A stretch of 64,000 bases of DNA from positions 1-64,000 of the forward strand of contig JAGUXX010000145.1 of assembly GCA_020061585.1 (NCBI GenBank). The letters run 5' to 3'. The position numbers were made by a program, and so were the translations under genes. Source of the DNA: Betaproteobacteria bacterium (GTDB lineage: Bacteria > Pseudomonadota > Gammaproteobacteria > Burkholderiales > Thiobacillaceae). Numbering within the stretch: position 1 is the stretch's first letter; every line of letters begins with the position of its first letter. Under the pieces are notes generated by a model. The model saw nothing but the letters and a program-made list of their open reading frames with translations. It was not told the origin of the DNA and ran no database searches. Positions 36,303 to 45,573 of this stretch are shown here, piece by piece.

Positions 36303-37493
36303 TCATGCTCTGATTTCCCCGTTCAACCATGCATCAACCGTTTTCAGGCTGGACGCCCAACTGTAATCCGTCACCACCCGATGCCGCGCGGCCCGACCGC
36401 AGTCAAACCCGCGCAATACCCGATCGATGGCTGCCGCGAAATTCACCGAACCGTCGGCACGCAGGATTTCCTCGTCAACTTTGGCGGCTATTCCTTCCAG
36501 CGCCTGCGGACTCGATACGACGGTTTTTGCCATCGCCATCGCTTCCAGCACCTTGTTCTGGATACCCCGCGCAATACGCAACGGGGCGACCACCGCCGCG
36601 GCGTGAGCAAGATAGGGACGGACATCCTCGACCCTTCCGGTGACGCTTACCGCTTCTGATTCAAGCGCGCGCACTTCGGCGCCGGGGCGGCCCCCAACGA
36701 TGCAGAACAGCACATCGGGATACGCGCGGCGAACTTCCGGCATGACTTCCCGAGCAAACCAGACGACCGCGTCGATATTCGGCCAGTAGTCCATCGCCCC
36801 GGTGAATGCCAACACCCGCCGACCTTCCGGATAGGGGTTGGGATAGACCGCATCGGGAGTGAAATAGTCGGCATCCACCCCATTGTTGAAATACCCGATC
36901 TTGGCGGCGGATTCCGGCGCCAGTTCGCGAAAGTCGGCCGCTTCGGCATCGGAGACGAACAAGCCGCCGTCGAAACCGGCGGCCACCTTGCGCTCCCACT
37001 CCAGCATCCGGCGGCCTTCGCGACGATACAGCCAGGACATCGGCCAAGCCTTGGTCTCGGCATACTGTAGCCATTTGTCGGAATCGATATCGACGAAATC
37101 CATGATTCTCGGAATATCGCGCACTTGCATGACAAACTGCGCCATGGCCGAGGAATACACCACCACCGCGTCCATGCCGTCAGCCAATTTCGCCGCGACC
37201 CACGCGGACAATTCGGCGTCGCGGTAATACGGCAGAGTCAAGGCTTCTCCGGTGAATAGGCCAACCAGTGAACGGTATTTGCGTGACGCGGGCTGAATCG
37301 CCCGCAATTTCACGTCGGCACACAAATCCTGCAACACCTGGATATGTCGCCAATCGTCGGGATCATCGACAAACGCGCCCAAATGCACTTGCCAATCTTC
37401 AGCCAGATGGCGCAGCAAATGCCAGGAGCGTATCTTGTCTCCCTTATCCGGGGGATAAGGGATGCGATGCGAAAGGAAAAGCAGGTTACGCAT
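36303..37493 (-). CDS. XrtA system glycosyltransferase (TIGR03087-like)
   Basis: 396 residues. The N-terminal hallmark is L-F-L-S-H-R-I-P-Y-P-P-D-K-G-D-K-I-R-S-W. The C-lobe shows V-L-A-F-T-G-A-M-D-Y-W-P-N and the donor region L-E-A-M-A-M-A-K-T-V-V. I chose M-R-N-L-L-F-L at 37493, which fits the family start; an ATG at 37520 that overlaps the FemAB stop (TGATG) is the alternative. It adds a sugar in the XrtA polysaccharide. Confidence 0.93.
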   Translation of the reverse strand: MRNLLFLSHRIPYPPDKGDKIRSWHLLRHLAEDWQVHLGAFVDDPDDWRHIQVLQDLCADVKLRAIQPASRKYRSLVGLFTGEALTLPYYRDAELSAWVAAKLADGMDAVVVYSSAMAQFVMQVRDIPRIMDFVDIDSDKWLQYAETKAWPMSWLYRREGRRMLEWERKVAAGFDGGLFVSDAEAADFRELAPESAAKIGYFNNGVDADYFTPDAVYPNPYPEGRRVLAFTGAMDYWPNIDAVVWFAREVMPEVRRAYPDVLFCIVGGRPGAEVRALESEAVSVTGRVEDVRPYLAHAAAVVAPLRIARGIQNKVLEAMAMAKTVVSSPQALEGIAAKVDEEILRADGSVNFAAAIDRVLRGFDCGRAARHRVVTDYSWASSLKTVDAWLNGEIRA

Positions 37494-37519
37494 CGATTTT
37501 TCGCAAACCGAACCAGGCA

Positions 37520-38554
37520 TCAACCCAGATTTCGGACGATGAACGGCCCGATAAAATTAGCCACGGGTAACGGCAAATGCTGCCAAGCCTTGATGAACAA
37601 CTGGTATTTTGGGTTGTTGGGATTGTTCTCCGGTAGCCGCTCAGCCTTCACCAACTGGTAACGGTAGTGCAGCAGCTTCGGTTCGAATCCCCAGTTGCGC
37701 TTGAAGTCGTAAGGTCCGGTGCCGACCTTGCTGCGACCATAGTCGAAGATGCGTACACCACGTTCGCAGGCGCGCCGCATCAATTCCCAGTACTTGAAAT
37801 CGTTGGCGGCCAACGCCCGCGCGGCCAAGGCATCGCCGGCATAGTAAGGCAGCACTTCATCGCGGAAGTAAAAACTCATCACGCCGCTGACCACCTGAGC
37901 GTCGGGACCGCGCACCAGCATCACCTCGCAGTCGGCGCCGAATACCTCGCGCAGCAACGCAAAATAGCGTTTCGGCATGGCCGGCGTGCCATGGCGTCGC
38001 ACATTGTCGGCATACACGGCAAAAAACCCGTCCACGCCGGACTCCAGATCAATACTCAGCCCGTTCTTGATGCCCTTGCGCACCATGGCGCGCTGTTTGC
38101 GGGGAATCGCCGCCATGTTCTTTTCCACGTCGGGATCGATTTCCTTGCGGAAGGTCACATACAGCTCGCTGCCTGGCCAATCGGCGTGCGCCGGCACATC
38201 GCGATCACGGTACTCCAAATGGCCGACGCCCAACTCGCGCGCCAACGATTGCGCGCGCTGGTCCAGAACTTCGCGCGCCTGGGAAGTTGCCGCGGCGATG
38301 CCGCCATATACGCAAAACGGACTGGAGATCAGCGCATGGCCGAACAATCGACTCTTGATTTCAGCCAGCGGCAGCACGCCCTCGATCACGCCATCCCGCT
38401 CGGCCAGCAGAAAATGCGTGCGATGACCGTAAGCCTCCCGAATCACCCTGCGCCAACCATAGCGATGGAAAAAAGTCGCTTCCGGCAACGTCAGCACGAA
38501 AGCATCCCAGGCGCCGGCATCGACCTCATCGGCAAGACGGACAATCAAGTTCAT
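37520..38554 (-). CDS. FemAB family XrtA/PEP-CTERM system protein (TIGR03019-like)
   Basis: 344 residues with a duplicated GNAT fold of the FemAB/BioF2-like type. The first half has F-F-H-R-Y-G-W-R-R-V-I. The second half has M-S-F-Y-F-R-D-E-V-L-P-Y-Y-A-G and F-D-Y-G-R-S-K-V-G-T-G-P-Y-D-F-K. FemAB relatives transfer aminoacyl groups from charged tRNA or acyl groups to a glycan amine, so it may decorate the polysaccharide. It overlaps the deacetylase start by four bases. Confidence 0.93.
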   Translation of the reverse strand: MNLIVRLADEVDAGAWDAFVLTLPEATFFHRYGWRRVIREAYGHRTHFLLAERDGVIEGVLPLAEIKSRLFGHALISSPFCVYGGIAAATSQAREVLDQRAQSLARELGVGHLEYRDRDVPAHADWPGSELYVTFRKEIDPDVEKNMAAIPRKQRAMVRKGIKNGLSIDLESGVDGFFAVYADNVRRHGTPAMPKRYFALLREVFGADCEVMLVRGPDAQVVSGVMSFYFRDEVLPYYAGDALAARALAANDFKYWELMRRACERGVRIFDYGRSKVGTGPYDFKRNWGFEPKLLHYRYQLVKAERLPENNPNNPKYQLFIKAWQHLPLPVANFIGPFIVRNLG

Positions 38555-39432
38555 GTGTTGGTCGAAGACTTCAGTTCAGCGGCATAGACGCGGTCCGCGC
38601 GCCCCCATGCGAAATCCTGGCAGAGACGCTCAAGCTTCATCTCCATCCGGCCTAGATTGACATAATGGCGAAACCGGCTTTTCAACGGCGCCCCCGCTAC
38701 GCGCGGTTGTCGCGGATCGATCTCCCAGGGATGAAAATAGAACATCGCCGGACGCTGGTCGTCGTGATTGACGCGCTTGATCAGCCAGTTGGAAGCCACG
38801 TAGGGCAGCAAGCGGAAAAACCCGCCGCCCGCCGCTGGAAAATTGCGACCGCGCCACTTGACGGTGGTCGGCGGCATCTCCAGCAACGCGGCGCATTGCG
38901 CTGGACGATAGGGGAAACGTGGCGCGTCGGGCATGCCGTAGTGATCATGCGCGATGGGATAAATGCTGGAACTGTAACGATGCCCGGTTTCGGCAAGCAC
39001 ATCGAGCGCCCACAGATTGCCGCCGGCGATCGAAAAACTCGGCGCCCGATAACCGATTACGACATTGCCGCCTATGTCCTCCAGCAGCGCCTTGGCCCGT
39101 GTCACATCGTCGCGGAACTCCGCCACCGTCATCGCGCTGGCGCGTTGATGACCATAACCATGACTGGCCAGTTCATGTCCTGCATCGACGATGTCGCGCA
39201 CCATGCGTGGGTAGCGTTCGGCGATCCAGCCCAGGGTAAAGAATGTCGCCTTGATGTCGTGCCGCGCGAACAAGGCCAGGATGCGCTCGATGTTGCCCTC
39301 GACCCGACACGGCCAGCGCTCCCAGTCGGCGCGCGCGATGGTGTGCTCGAAAGCGCCGACCTGGAAGTAATCTTCCACATCGACACTCATGACATTGGTG
39401 ATTTGCGGCTGGCGTGCGGGCATGGCGTTCAT
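38551..39432 (-). CDS. XrtA system polysaccharide deacetylase (TIGR03006-like)
   Basis: 293 residues, NodB fold. Motif 1 is S-V-D-V-E-D-Y-F, motif 2 supplies the metal histidines S-H-G-Y-G-H-Q, motif 3 is G-Y-R-A-P-S-F-S-I, and a late F-Y-F-H-P-W-E-I-D is the acid/base region. It removes acetyl groups from N-acetyl sugars of the exopolysaccharide. No signal peptide is visible. It lies next to the ATPase gene, with a palindromic spacer between them. Confidence 0.94.
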   Translation of the reverse strand: MNAMPARQPQITNVMSVDVEDYFQVGAFEHTIARADWERWPCRVEGNIERILALFARHDIKATFFTLGWIAERYPRMVRDIVDAGHELASHGYGHQRASAMTVAEFRDDVTRAKALLEDIGGNVVIGYRAPSFSIAGGNLWALDVLAETGHRYSSSIYPIAHDHYGMPDAPRFPYRPAQCAALLEMPPTTVKWRGRNFPAAGGGFFRLLPYVASNWLIKRVNHDDQRPAMFYFHPWEIDPRQPRVAGAPLKSRFRHYVNLGRMEMKLERLCQDFAWGRADRVYAAELKSSTNT

Positions 39433-39451
39433 CGACCTCGGACGCGCTCAT

Positions 39452-39488
39452 CTTGCGCGCGGCAAGACAGCGCGACCGCGCGGTCGCG
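39452..39488. promoter_or_regulatory. Two tandem hairpins between ATPase and deacetylase genes
   Basis: CTTGC (39452-39456) pairs with GCAAG (39462-39466). CGCGACCGC/GCGGTCGCG (39471-39488) is a perfect 18-base palindrome ending two bases before the ATPase stop codon on the minus strand. No T-tract follows, so an RNA stability or attenuation role is more likely than full termination. Confidence 0.4.
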
Positions 39489-39490
39489 GT

Positions 39491-40513
39491 TCATTCGTTT
39501 TCTTTCCCCGCCGTGACCGTATAAAGCACTTTGCGCACCAGCGGAATCAAGCGGTTGATCGAACGTTCCATGGACGCCAGTCGAACTTCAACATCCTCCG
39601 ACAAGGCCATGGCGGAGGGCGCGGGTTGCGGCGCGTAGCCCTGCCCGACTTGTCCGAGCGTCGCGGGGGGCTGGCTCTGATGCGCGCGCGGTTCCTGATG
39701 ATGCACTTCCTGACGCAGATCGCTGATGACTTCCTGCACCGCGGCGGAATCGAGCACATTGCGTTCTTCAAGATAGCCGAACAGCATCAGGCGGTCGCAC
39801 AAGGTGTTGATGCGCCGCGGCACACCGGCGGAAAACTGATGAATGATGTCGAACGCGTCTTCGCTGAAAGTCGGATTGCCCTGCCAGCCGGCGGTGTTCA
39901 ATCGATGCACGATGTACTGGATGGTTTCGGAGCGATCCAATGGACCGAGGTGATAGGAAGCGATTACCCGTTGCCGCAGTTGCAGCATCTCCGGACTTTG
40001 TATCGTGTCACGAAATTCGGGCTGCCCCAGCAGAAAGCTTTGCAGCAGCGATTTGTCGTTCTCGTGAAAGTTCGACAACATGCGCAGTTCTTCCACCGCG
40101 CGCGGATCAAGGTTCTGCGCCTCGTCAACGATCAACAGCGGCCGCCGGTTCTGTCTGACCGCCAGCCGCAGATAATCTTCCAGACTCTTCAGCAGCGCCG
40201 ATTTGGTCATCCCCTCGGCCTGCAAACCAAATGCCGCCGCCACACTGCGCAGCGTGTCATCGGCATCGAGTTGGGTGCTGACCAGTTGGCCGATCAGATA
40301 ACTGCCGTTTTCCAGTTTTTTCAGCAGACTCTTGACCAGCAAGGTCTTGCCGGCGCCAACATCGCCGGTAATGACAATGAAGCCCTCGCCCAACGACAAG
40401 CCATATTCGAGATAGGCGAAAGCGCGTTTATGACCCTTGCTGGCGAAGAAAAAACGTGGATCGGGATTAAGTTGAAACGGTTTGTCGCGGAGTTGGTAAT
40501 AACTTTCGTACAT
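39491..40513 (-). CDS. XrtA-associated ATPase (TIGR03015-like, ExeA family)
   Basis: 340 residues. The AAA core has Walker A G-D-V-G-A-G-K-T-L-L and Walker B L-L-I-V-D-E-A-Q-N-L, typical of the ExeA/general secretion ATPase type. The N-terminus Y-Y-Q-L-R-D-K-P-F-Q-L-N-P-D-P is family-typical. It probably drives assembly or polymer export by the XrtA polysaccharide system from the cytoplasmic face. A short spacer separates it from the outer-membrane protein gene. Confidence 0.94.
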   Translation of the reverse strand: MYESYYQLRDKPFQLNPDPRFFFASKGHKRAFAYLEYGLSLGEGFIVITGDVGAGKTLLVKSLLKKLENGSYLIGQLVSTQLDADDTLRSVAAAFGLQAEGMTKSALLKSLEDYLRLAVRQNRRPLLIVDEAQNLDPRAVEELRMLSNFHENDKSLLQSFLLGQPEFRDTIQSPEMLQLRQRVIASYHLGPLDRSETIQYIVHRLNTAGWQGNPTFSEDAFDIIHQFSAGVPRRINTLCDRLMLFGYLEERNVLDSAAVQEVISDLRQEVHHQEPRAHQSQPPATLGQVGQGYAPQPAPSAMALSEDVEVRLASMERSINRLIPLVRKVLYTVTAGKENE

Positions 40514-40515
40514 GG

Positions 40516-42027
40516 TCAGAAGCTCATGTTAAGACGCGCCGATATACTGTTTTCATCATAGGCGCCAGTAGTGGAGCCGGAAGTTCGTTCGACCCGTCGC
40601 AATTCCACGACCCCGGTTGCCTGACGTGACAGTTGATAACTCAACAGCCAGGACAAGCTCAAATCGTCACTTTCCTCCGCCACGGCGTTTTCCGAATGCG
40701 TGGCGTTGAACAGCAGGCTGGAACTGGTTCGCGGTCCGACGCGCAATGTCCAACTGCCGACCAAACCGTAAGTGCTGTCGGAACCGTTGGTTGCCAGCAA
40801 CTCGCGACGGCTCTTGTTCAGGCTCAGGCTGAACACGCTTTTGCCGGTTTTGTAAGTCGTGATGCCGGACCAGGATCGATTCAGGTTGAAACCGTCGACC
40901 AACTGCGGGTAAGACAATACCGCCGCCAGGATAATCGGGGTCGGCGTCAAGCCGCCACATGCGGCGCTGTCAGGCACCGCGCCAGCGGTGACAATAAACG
41001 GCGGGGTGTTGCCGCCGCAATTATAGATATCAACAGCACTGGTAGCGGTAAGCAGGGCGTAAGCGTCGGTGATCTCCTCGCTATAGCGCAACGCCCAGCT
41101 CGACTTGCGCGTGCGGTGCGTCAGATTCAGGCCATAGGAGTCGCCGTTGTAGCGCTTGCCGGCGGTCGCGTTCAAACTGGTTCTCAAGGTCGGCGCCCAA
41201 TTGACGCCGACATTCCAGTAAATTCCGTCGGCTTGATCAAACCCGGTTGTCGTGCCGTTGTTGCTGTCCTTGCCCAAGGTCAGATTGAAACGCGTCTTCG
41301 GACTATAAATGTAGCCCAGCGTACCACTCAAGCTGGCGTTTCGATCGCCGTTGGCATTGGCATCCGAACCGGCAACCCGATACGCCAGAGCCCAGGGTAT
41401 CTGATTGAAGGCACTGCCGCTGGACAGGCTCAAGGCAAGACTGTTGGCCGTGGTCGAGGACAAGGCTGCGCTGTCAGAGTCGCTATAGGTCAACTGCCAG
41501 CGCGCATCGAGATTGGCCTGATTGCCGAAGCGGCTCTTCCAGGCTGGCGCGATGCTGAACGTCCGTGTTTCGGCGCTGTTGCCGGTGACATTGAAATTGC
41601 CAGTCCCAACCGCCCCGGTGGAATTGATATTCTGCTGGCCGATACGGGCATCGGCGTTGATCACCAGTCGCCGGTCGAGCCAATCTGAACCAAGCCGGGC
41701 CGTCAGCTGATTGTTATGAGTATTGGCGTCACGGTCGTGGCTGTAGAGCAGCGCCTGCAAGCCATAATCGACAGACAAGCGGGTTCTTGTACCTTTGCTG
41801 CTCAAGGAAAACCCTGGACGAATCTCGGACAGAAACGAGGACTGCGGATTCGTGGCGGAGAGTGAGACGTTATCCGAAAAGCGTTCCATCAACGACAACG
41901 TCGGCTTGAAATCAAAATCCACCGCCGACGCGGAAGCCGGCGTCAGCAACGCCAGCGATAAGCTGGCAAACGATATGCCGGCAAACGAAATGCCGCGCCG
42001 ACCGGAATTATTGCGGTTGCTTGCCAT
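40516..42027 (-). CDS. XrtA system-associated outer membrane beta-barrel protein (TIGR03016-like)
   Basis: 503 residues from the ATG at 42027 (M-A-S-N-R-N-N), overlapping the tyrosine kinase gene by 20 bases. Longer in-frame extensions lie inside that gene and are rejected. A signal peptide ends A-S-A-S-A-V-D-F. The rest alternates hydrophobic and polar residues with many aromatic ends, as in a beta-barrel (F-K-P-T-L-S-L-M-E-R-F-S-D-N start; final residue F in L-N-M-S-F). It is the likely outer-membrane pore or scaffold for the polymer. Confidence 0.9.
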   Translation of the reverse strand: MASNRNNSGRRGISFAGISFASLSLALLTPASASAVDFDFKPTLSLMERFSDNVSLSATNPQSSFLSEIRPGFSLSSKGTRTRLSVDYGLQALLYSHDRDANTHNNQLTARLGSDWLDRRLVINADARIGQQNINSTGAVGTGNFNVTGNSAETRTFSIAPAWKSRFGNQANLDARWQLTYSDSDSAALSSTTANSLALSLSSGSAFNQIPWALAYRVAGSDANANGDRNASLSGTLGYIYSPKTRFNLTLGKDSNNGTTTGFDQADGIYWNVGVNWAPTLRTSLNATAGKRYNGDSYGLNLTHRTRKSSWALRYSEEITDAYALLTATSAVDIYNCGGNTPPFIVTAGAVPDSAACGGLTPTPIILAAVLSYPQLVDGFNLNRSWSGITTYKTGKSVFSLSLNKSRRELLATNGSDSTYGLVGSWTLRVGPRTSSSLLFNATHSENAVAEESDDLSLSWLLSYQLSRQATGVVELRRVERTSGSTTGAYDENSISARLNMSF

Positions 42028-43003
42028 ACTCGCCATAACCGCCATAGCCATATCCGTAGCCGTAGTAATCGCCACCGACCGTCCGCGATGGCGCCTTGTT
42101 GAGCACGACACCGACAAATTCGCAATTCTCGAGATGCGCCAGCGCATCCTTGACCGCTTCCTGCGGGGTTGTTTCGGCTTCAACCACAAACACCACCTGA
42201 CCCATATAGCTTGCCAGCACCGAAGCCTCGCTGGTGGCCAGCAATGGCGGGCTGTCGAAAATGATGATGCGATCATGGTAACGCGTGGAAATATCCTCCA
42301 TGAACGCCTTCATCGCATTGCTTGCCAGCAATTCGGTGGCGTGCGCGAAGCCTCTGCCCGAAGGCAGCACCGTCAGCTTGGCTATATCGGTCTTGATCAA
42401 AACATCGGCCAATTGGACGTTCGGATCCCTCAGCACATCCAGCAACCCCCGGTCCGCCTCCAGGCCAAGGTAGCGAATCACCGAAGATTTGGCGACGTCG
42501 GCATCCACCAGCAATACCGTGCTCTCAAGCTCGGTGGCCATGCTGATCGCCAGATTGATGGCGGTAAACGACTTGCCCTCGCCTGGCACCGAACTGGTCA
42601 CCATAATCAGATTGCCGTTCGGAATCGGGGCGTTATTGCCGTGGCCGAACGCGTTCATCAACAAGGGACGCTTGATCAGTCGATATTCCTCGGCAATCTT
42701 GCTCCGGCCGGCATCAGGCGTCAGCGCGCCGGCAAGCTTCAATCGCGCCAGATTGACCGAACCATGCTGGCTACCGATGATCGTGGCTGGCCCATCGTCA
42801 TCACGATAAAACGCCGGCTCTTGTGGCGGCGGACTGACGCTGGCCGGCGCCCGATTGAAAGAAGCCTCGGCTTTCTTGATGGCGGCCTCGATCAGCCTGC
42901 CATCTTCAGTGTCGGCGGGCGGACGAGTAGCGGACTTGATGGCCGAAGCTTCAGGTTGTTGCGGATTGCCCAGTTTGCCGGCTGCGCGTTCGATTATGCT
43001 CAT
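42008..43003 (-). CDS. XrtA-associated tyrosine autokinase (TIGR03018-like)
   Basis: 331 residues, bacterial tyrosine kinase type. Walker A is V-P-G-E-G-K-S-F, Walker A' is V-L-L-V-D-A-D-V-A-K and Walker B is I-I-I-F-D-S-P-P-L-L. The C-terminal tail (about residues 308-327) is a tyrosine cluster of Y-Y-G-Y-G-Y-G-Y-G-G-Y type. It pairs with the chain-length protein at 43017, its membrane activator, and phosphorylation of the tail controls polymer length. The phosphatase fused to the ATP-grasp protein at 19580 could oppose it. Confidence 0.95.
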   Translation of the reverse strand: MSIIERAAGKLGNPQQPEASAIKSATRPPADTEDGRLIEAAIKKAEASFNRAPASVSPPPQEPAFYRDDDGPATIIGSQHGSVNLARLKLAGALTPDAGRSKIAEEYRLIKRPLLMNAFGHGNNAPIPNGNLIMVTSSVPGEGKSFTAINLAISMATELESTVLLVDADVAKSSVIRYLGLEADRGLLDVLRDPNVQLADVLIKTDIAKLTVLPSGRGFAHATELLASNAMKAFMEDISTRYHDRIIIFDSPPLLATSEASVLASYMGQVVFVVEAETTPQEAVKDALAHLENCEFVGVVLNKAPSRTVGGDYYGYGYGYGGYGEYGKQPQ

Positions 43004-43016
43004 ATCGCCTCCTGGG

Positions 43017-44555
43017 CTATGCTGCGGGTGAAAGAACCAGGTAATAAATCATCTGCCCCAGCAACCCCAGCAGGAGTCCAAGTCCAACCACAGCGAACAG
43101 CAGATTGGAACGTTGCCGCTTTCGCCGCGCATCGTCGGTCTGGATCATGGTTACCATGCCCAGCAGCGGGAAAGGCGTCAAATCCCGCAACTGGCGCCGG
43201 TTGTCGATGCTTGGTCGCATCTGCCCCAGCAGAAAAGCGATTCCCATGCCAAAACCAACACCGGCCAACGGCACCGCGGCGACCAGCAACGGCCGATTCG
43301 GCCAGGCCGGCTTGCTCGGTACGCGCGGCGGATCGATGACCTTGAACTCGACCACATCGGTCTTGCTTTCCACCTCGCCGGACAGAGCGGCTGTTTCGCG
43401 CCGCCCCAGCATATTGGCGTAATTCGAGCGAAACACATCATAGTCGCGCATCAACTGGGTGTATTCGCCTTCAATCTGCGGAATTCGATCCACGGATTGC
43501 ATGATTTCGTTCCGCTTGGCCTGCATTTGCGCCACGCGCGCGCGCAGCGACGCCATATTGGCATCCGCCTCGGCAATCGCGATCGACAACTGTTGATACA
43601 CCGGATTCTGCGCCTTGATCGCACCTTGCGGCTGCGCCTTCAAAGCCTCTTCCTCCTGTTTTTTCTGCGACTCCAAACGCTCGATGAGCTGTTTGGTACG
43701 CGCGATCTCTGGATGCAAATCGGTGTAGCGTAGCCGCAGATTATCCATCTGCGCCTGTAGCGCCGAAATGCGGCCATCCAGCGCCGTACCCGCCGCGCCA
43801 CCAGGCATCGGCATGCTCAGCACCTCTTCCTGATCATCCAACTGCTGCTGCAACTGCTGCTTGCGATTGCTGTACTCCTCCAGTTCGAGCTTGGCCTGCT
43901 CGAGGGACTGATTCATCTCACTCAGCTTGGCGTAGAAATCGCCGCCCTGCCCGGGTAACGTGCCGATATTGCGGCGCTTGAACTCCTCCAACTGCCGCTC
44001 CTTCTCCAGCAACTTGGCTTCGTACGCCTTGAGTTGATCATCGATGAATTTCTGGGTATTGGAGATATCCTTGCGCGCGCCCCCCAGGCTGCTTTCGGTG
44101 AAGATGGTCAACAGCGCCTGAACCACCCGCTTGGCGGTATCGCCACTGGCGTTCTGATAGGTGATCGTGTACAGGTTTTCACGCTCGGTACCCCGCAACT
44201 GGATGGCCTTCGCCAACTCGCTGTAGAGCAACTCCTGTTGACGTGGCGTTTTCGCCCGCAAGTCCAGATCCGTCATGCGCGCCACTTTTTCCAGATTGGG
44301 GCGGCTGGCCAGCGTGCGGGTCATCATCGCCACTTGCTGTGAAGTATTGGGTTGCACGGCGAGACCCGCCAGCAACGGTCGCAACAACGACTGCGTATCG
44401 ACGAAGACACGCGCTTGCGCCTCGTATCGATTTTCCAGGAGGTATACCCAAACCCAACCCGCCGAGGAAACCAGCCAGGCGATGACCATCACCAGCCATC
44501 GCCTGCGCCAGATCGACCTGAGATAACTGAATATCTGGTCAAATACTTCATTCAT
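43017..44555 (-). CDS. XrtA system polysaccharide chain-length determinant (TIGR03007-like)
   Basis: 512 residues of the Wzz type. The N-terminal membrane segment is L-V-M-V-I-A-W-L-V-S-S-A-G-W-V. A large periplasmic coiled coil follows, with rich L-E-K-E-R-Q-L-E-E-F and Q-Q-Q-L-D-D-Q-E-E. A second membrane segment near the end is L-F-A-V-V-G-L-G-L-L-L-G-L-L. P-P-R-V-P-S-K-P-A-W-P-N-R before it is the conserved proline-rich site. The kinase domain is on a separate gene. Confidence 0.95.
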   Translation of the reverse strand: MNEVFDQIFSYLRSIWRRRWLVMVIAWLVSSAGWVWVYLLENRYEAQARVFVDTQSLLRPLLAGLAVQPNTSQQVAMMTRTLASRPNLEKVARMTDLDLRAKTPRQQELLYSELAKAIQLRGTERENLYTITYQNASGDTAKRVVQALLTIFTESSLGGARKDISNTQKFIDDQLKAYEAKLLEKERQLEEFKRRNIGTLPGQGGDFYAKLSEMNQSLEQAKLELEEYSNRKQQLQQQLDDQEEVLSMPMPGGAAGTALDGRISALQAQMDNLRLRYTDLHPEIARTKQLIERLESQKKQEEEALKAQPQGAIKAQNPVYQQLSIAIAEADANMASLRARVAQMQAKRNEIMQSVDRIPQIEGEYTQLMRDYDVFRSNYANMLGRRETAALSGEVESKTDVVEFKVIDPPRVPSKPAWPNRPLLVAAVPLAGVGFGMGIAFLLGQMRPSIDNRRQLRDLTPFPLLGMVTMIQTDDARRKRQRSNLLFAVVGLGLLLGLLGQMIYYLVLSPAA

Positions 44556-44596
44556 GCAAACAGACTCCCGGCAGGATTAATTCGAGTTCTCAAGCA

Positions 44597-45205
44597 TCAA
44601 AACCAGCTTTCCGGAATGACCAGCACATCACCAGGCCGCATATCCACATTGGCGGAGACGTCGCCGCCTTTCAGCAGGTCTTCCAGACGCACGGTGAATT
44701 GCTGCGGCTTGCCATCGACCACGCGCAAGATACTGGCGCGATTGCCGGAGGCGAAATCAGTCAAGCCGCCGACCGATATCATCACGTCCACCAGCGACAT
44801 CTGCTCGCGATAGTTCAGCGCCTGCGGTTTGGCGGCCTGACCGATCACCCGGATCTGCTGGCTGTAAGGTCCGACCCCGCCGGCCACGATCACGGTCACC
44901 ACCGGATCCTGAATATAACGGGCGAGTATCTTCTCGATCTCGCGCGCCAACTGAGTCGGGGTTTTGCCGCTGGCGGGCAGATCCTCGACCAGATTCATGG
45001 TCATCATGCCGTCCGGGCGGATCGGGAAGGAACCCGAAATATCCGAATTCCCCCAGACGAAGACATTCACCGAGTCTCCCGGACCCAGCAAGTAATACCA
45101 ATCCGAGTTATCGGCGGCCTTGGCCGGCGCGGGAGGAAAAACCGGTCCACTGGCACAGGCGGACAACAGACCTGCAAGAATGACAGGCATCACATAGCGT
45201 TTCAT
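44597..45205 (-). CDS. XrtA system exopolysaccharide export lipoprotein (TIGR03027-like, Wza family)
   Basis: 202 residues. The lipobox is L-L-S-A-C with Cys17. Domains are the polysaccharide export (poly_export) segment (Y-L-L-G-P-G-D-S-V-N-V-F-V-W-G) and a SLBB-like domain (I-R-V-I-G-Q-A-A-K-P). It forms the outer-membrane export channel. It is the first gene of the leftward core operon; the promoter should lie in 45206-45318. Confidence 0.94.
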   Translation of the reverse strand: MKRYVMPVILAGLLSACASGPVFPPAPAKAADNSDWYYLLGPGDSVNVFVWGNSDISGSFPIRPDGMMTMNLVEDLPASGKTPTQLAREIEKILARYIQDPVVTVIVAGGVGPYSQQIRVIGQAAKPQALNYREQMSLVDVMISVGGLTDFASGNRASILRVVDGKPQQFTVRLEDLLKGGDVSANVDMRPGDVLVIPESWF

Positions 45206-45318
45206 TCGGAAACCCCCAGCACTGGTAGTGATAAAAACGCGGCGAATTATGCCACAGGGCGTGTACGGCGATTTCTCGGAAAACTTGAGTAAATTTGCCT
45301 ACCGCGAACAACAAGCCT

Positions 45319-45573
45319 TCAACTCAGCCAACGCACCAGATAGAACAGACGGAATCCCTCGGAAGAGCGCGACGGGCCGGAAGCGACCGCGGCGAAATAG
45401 CCCAGTTCCGGTCTGGCCGCCGCCAAAGCCGCCGCCTCGGAGGCGTGCTGGGTGACGCAATTTTCCGGAAATCGCTTGCGATTGCCCCGTTTGGGCGCAT
45501 AGATCACCACATGACCGGTCATCACCACCGGCGACTCGGAATCGGAAATCAGGCTGGCAATGGCTTCGGCCAT
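45319..45573 (-). CDS. Small conserved hypothetical protein
   Basis: 84 residues from ATG 45573, whose start overlaps the TGA of the gene at 45573-45857 (TGATG). The middle holds V-V-M-T-G-H-V-V-I-Y-A-P-K-R-G-N. I do not recognise a family. The coupling to the next gene and the good codon use support it as real. It lies just upstream of the XrtA core operon in the same orientation. Confidence 0.6.
   Translation of the reverse strand: MAEAIASLISDSESPVVMTGHVVIYAPKRGNRKRFPENCVTQHASEAAALAAARPELGYFAAVASGPSRSSEGFRLFYLVRWLS

Noticed and set aside
37668..37692. GGTTCGAATCC resembling a tRNA T-arm
   Set aside because: It lies inside the FemAB gene and no acceptor, D or anticodon arms can be built around it.
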